The translations under genes and the position numbers were made by a program. DNA of 5,510 nt, from positions 1-5,510 of the forward strand of contig DJIP01000280.1 of the NCBI GenBank assembly GCA_002433675.1. Reading direction: 5' to 3'. The notes beneath the pieces were generated by a model, which had not been told where the DNA came from, searched no databases, and saw only the letters and a program-made list of their open reading frames with translations. Shown here one piece after another: positions 5,239 through 5,510 of the stretch; position 1 is the first letter of the stretch; each line of letters opens with the position of its first letter. The DNA comes from Halomonas halophila (lineage in GTDB: Bacteria > Pseudomonadota > Gammaproteobacteria > Pseudomonadales > Halomonadaceae).

Positions 5239-5510
5239 ATGCGACGCTGGTCACGCTGGCTGAATCGTCGCACCCTGGCGCTGGCGCTGGCGCTGGGTCT
5301 CGCCCTGGTGCTATGGCAGAGCGCCACCCTGGCCCGCGAGCAGGCGCTGGCCTCGCTCAAGCGCGATGCCGACACCGAGCTAAGACTCTCCGCCACCGGC
5401 CTGACCGGCTATCTGTCACGCCACGAGTATCTGCCGGAGCTGCTCGCCACCCGGGAAACCGTCAAGCGATACCTGAGCGCCCCGGACGGCCAGGACGTGA
5501 TGCCGCTCAA
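5239..5510 (+). CDS. N-terminus of a membrane sensor protein, probably DctB-like histidine kinase (cut by window edge)
   Basis: The frame is open from ATG 5239 to the window end (90 codons and two bases). The N-terminus M-R-R-W-S-R-W-L-N-R-R is strongly basic. It is followed by one transmembrane helix at about 12-28 (T-L-A-L-A-L-A-L-G-L-A-L-V-L-W), then by a presumed periplasmic part with Y-L-S-R-H-E-Y-L-P-E-L-L-A (66-78) and V-K-R-Y-L-S. This resembles the start of DctB-type sensor kinases, whose periplasmic double-Cache domain binds C4-dicarboxylates or related acids. The kinase core is outside the window, so a Cache-domain chemoreceptor or cyclase is not excluded. Only three bases separate it from the regulator stop, with no clear ribosome site, so coupled translation in one operon is likely. 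A DctD-like response regulator may follow, but that cannot be seen here. Confidence 0.7.
   Translation, partial: MRRWSRWLNRRTLALALALGLALVLWQSATLAREQALASLKRDADTELRLSATGLTGYLSRHEYLPELLATRETVKRYLSAPDGQDVMPL
5275..5292 (+). repeat. Three tandem CTGGCG hexamers in the transmembrane segment
   Basis: Three exact copies of CTGGCG encode Leu-Ala repeats inside the predicted membrane helix of the sensor protein. Copy-number change by slippage would stay in frame and only alter helix length by two residues per unit. Confidence 0.6.

Overview
The window is GC-rich, tightly packed bacterial DNA. Protein content and gene style suggest a gammaproteobacterium of the Halomonas/Chromohalobacter type; that placement is inference, since no rRNA or other marker is present. 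The core is a lactate-utilisation locus: a minus-strand lutABC operon, read leftward from about 4030 to 1195, and a divergent plus-strand gene for a FadR-subfamily GntR regulator of the PdhR/LldR type.

From left to right: (1) 1-1053, minus strand, the N-terminal 351 codons of a lipoprotein with tandem PPC-like beta domains, cut by the window edge. (2) 1054-1194, a short intergenic stretch with a candidate promoter for the lipoprotein gene and a 12-bp perfect palindrome on its -35; no convincing terminator for lutC. (3) 1195-4030, lutC, lutB and lutA on the minus strand, joined by two 4-nt ATGA stop/start overlaps. (4) 4031-4458, a 428-bp divergent control region with two near-identical ATTGGT-N3-ACCAAT operators 191 bp apart. 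One lies over the putative lutA promoter and one just upstream of the regulator gene. The region also holds a thrice-repeated GTTGTCGT octamer and a structured lutA leader. (5) 4459-5235, the regulator gene. (6) 5239-5510, the start of a membrane-anchored sensor protein, probably a DctB-like histidine kinase, three bases after the regulator's stop codon and in the same frame.

Working model: LutABC is the iron-sulfur/LUD complex that oxidises L-lactate to pyruvate and feeds electrons to the respiratory chain. The regulator probably represses both lutABC and itself through the two operators, possibly by looping, and releases DNA when it binds lactate or a related 2-hydroxy/2-keto acid. The adjacent kinase could sense an extracellular carboxylate and control its uptake. 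No lactate permease or D-lactate dehydrogenase gene is in the window. The locus is mostly a known type. The points most worth a second look are the paired operators, the intact metal-ligand set in a PdhR-like regulator, the repeated octamer, the regulator-kinase linkage and the uncharacterised lipoprotein. I saw no CRISPR array, tRNA, rRNA or insertion sequence.
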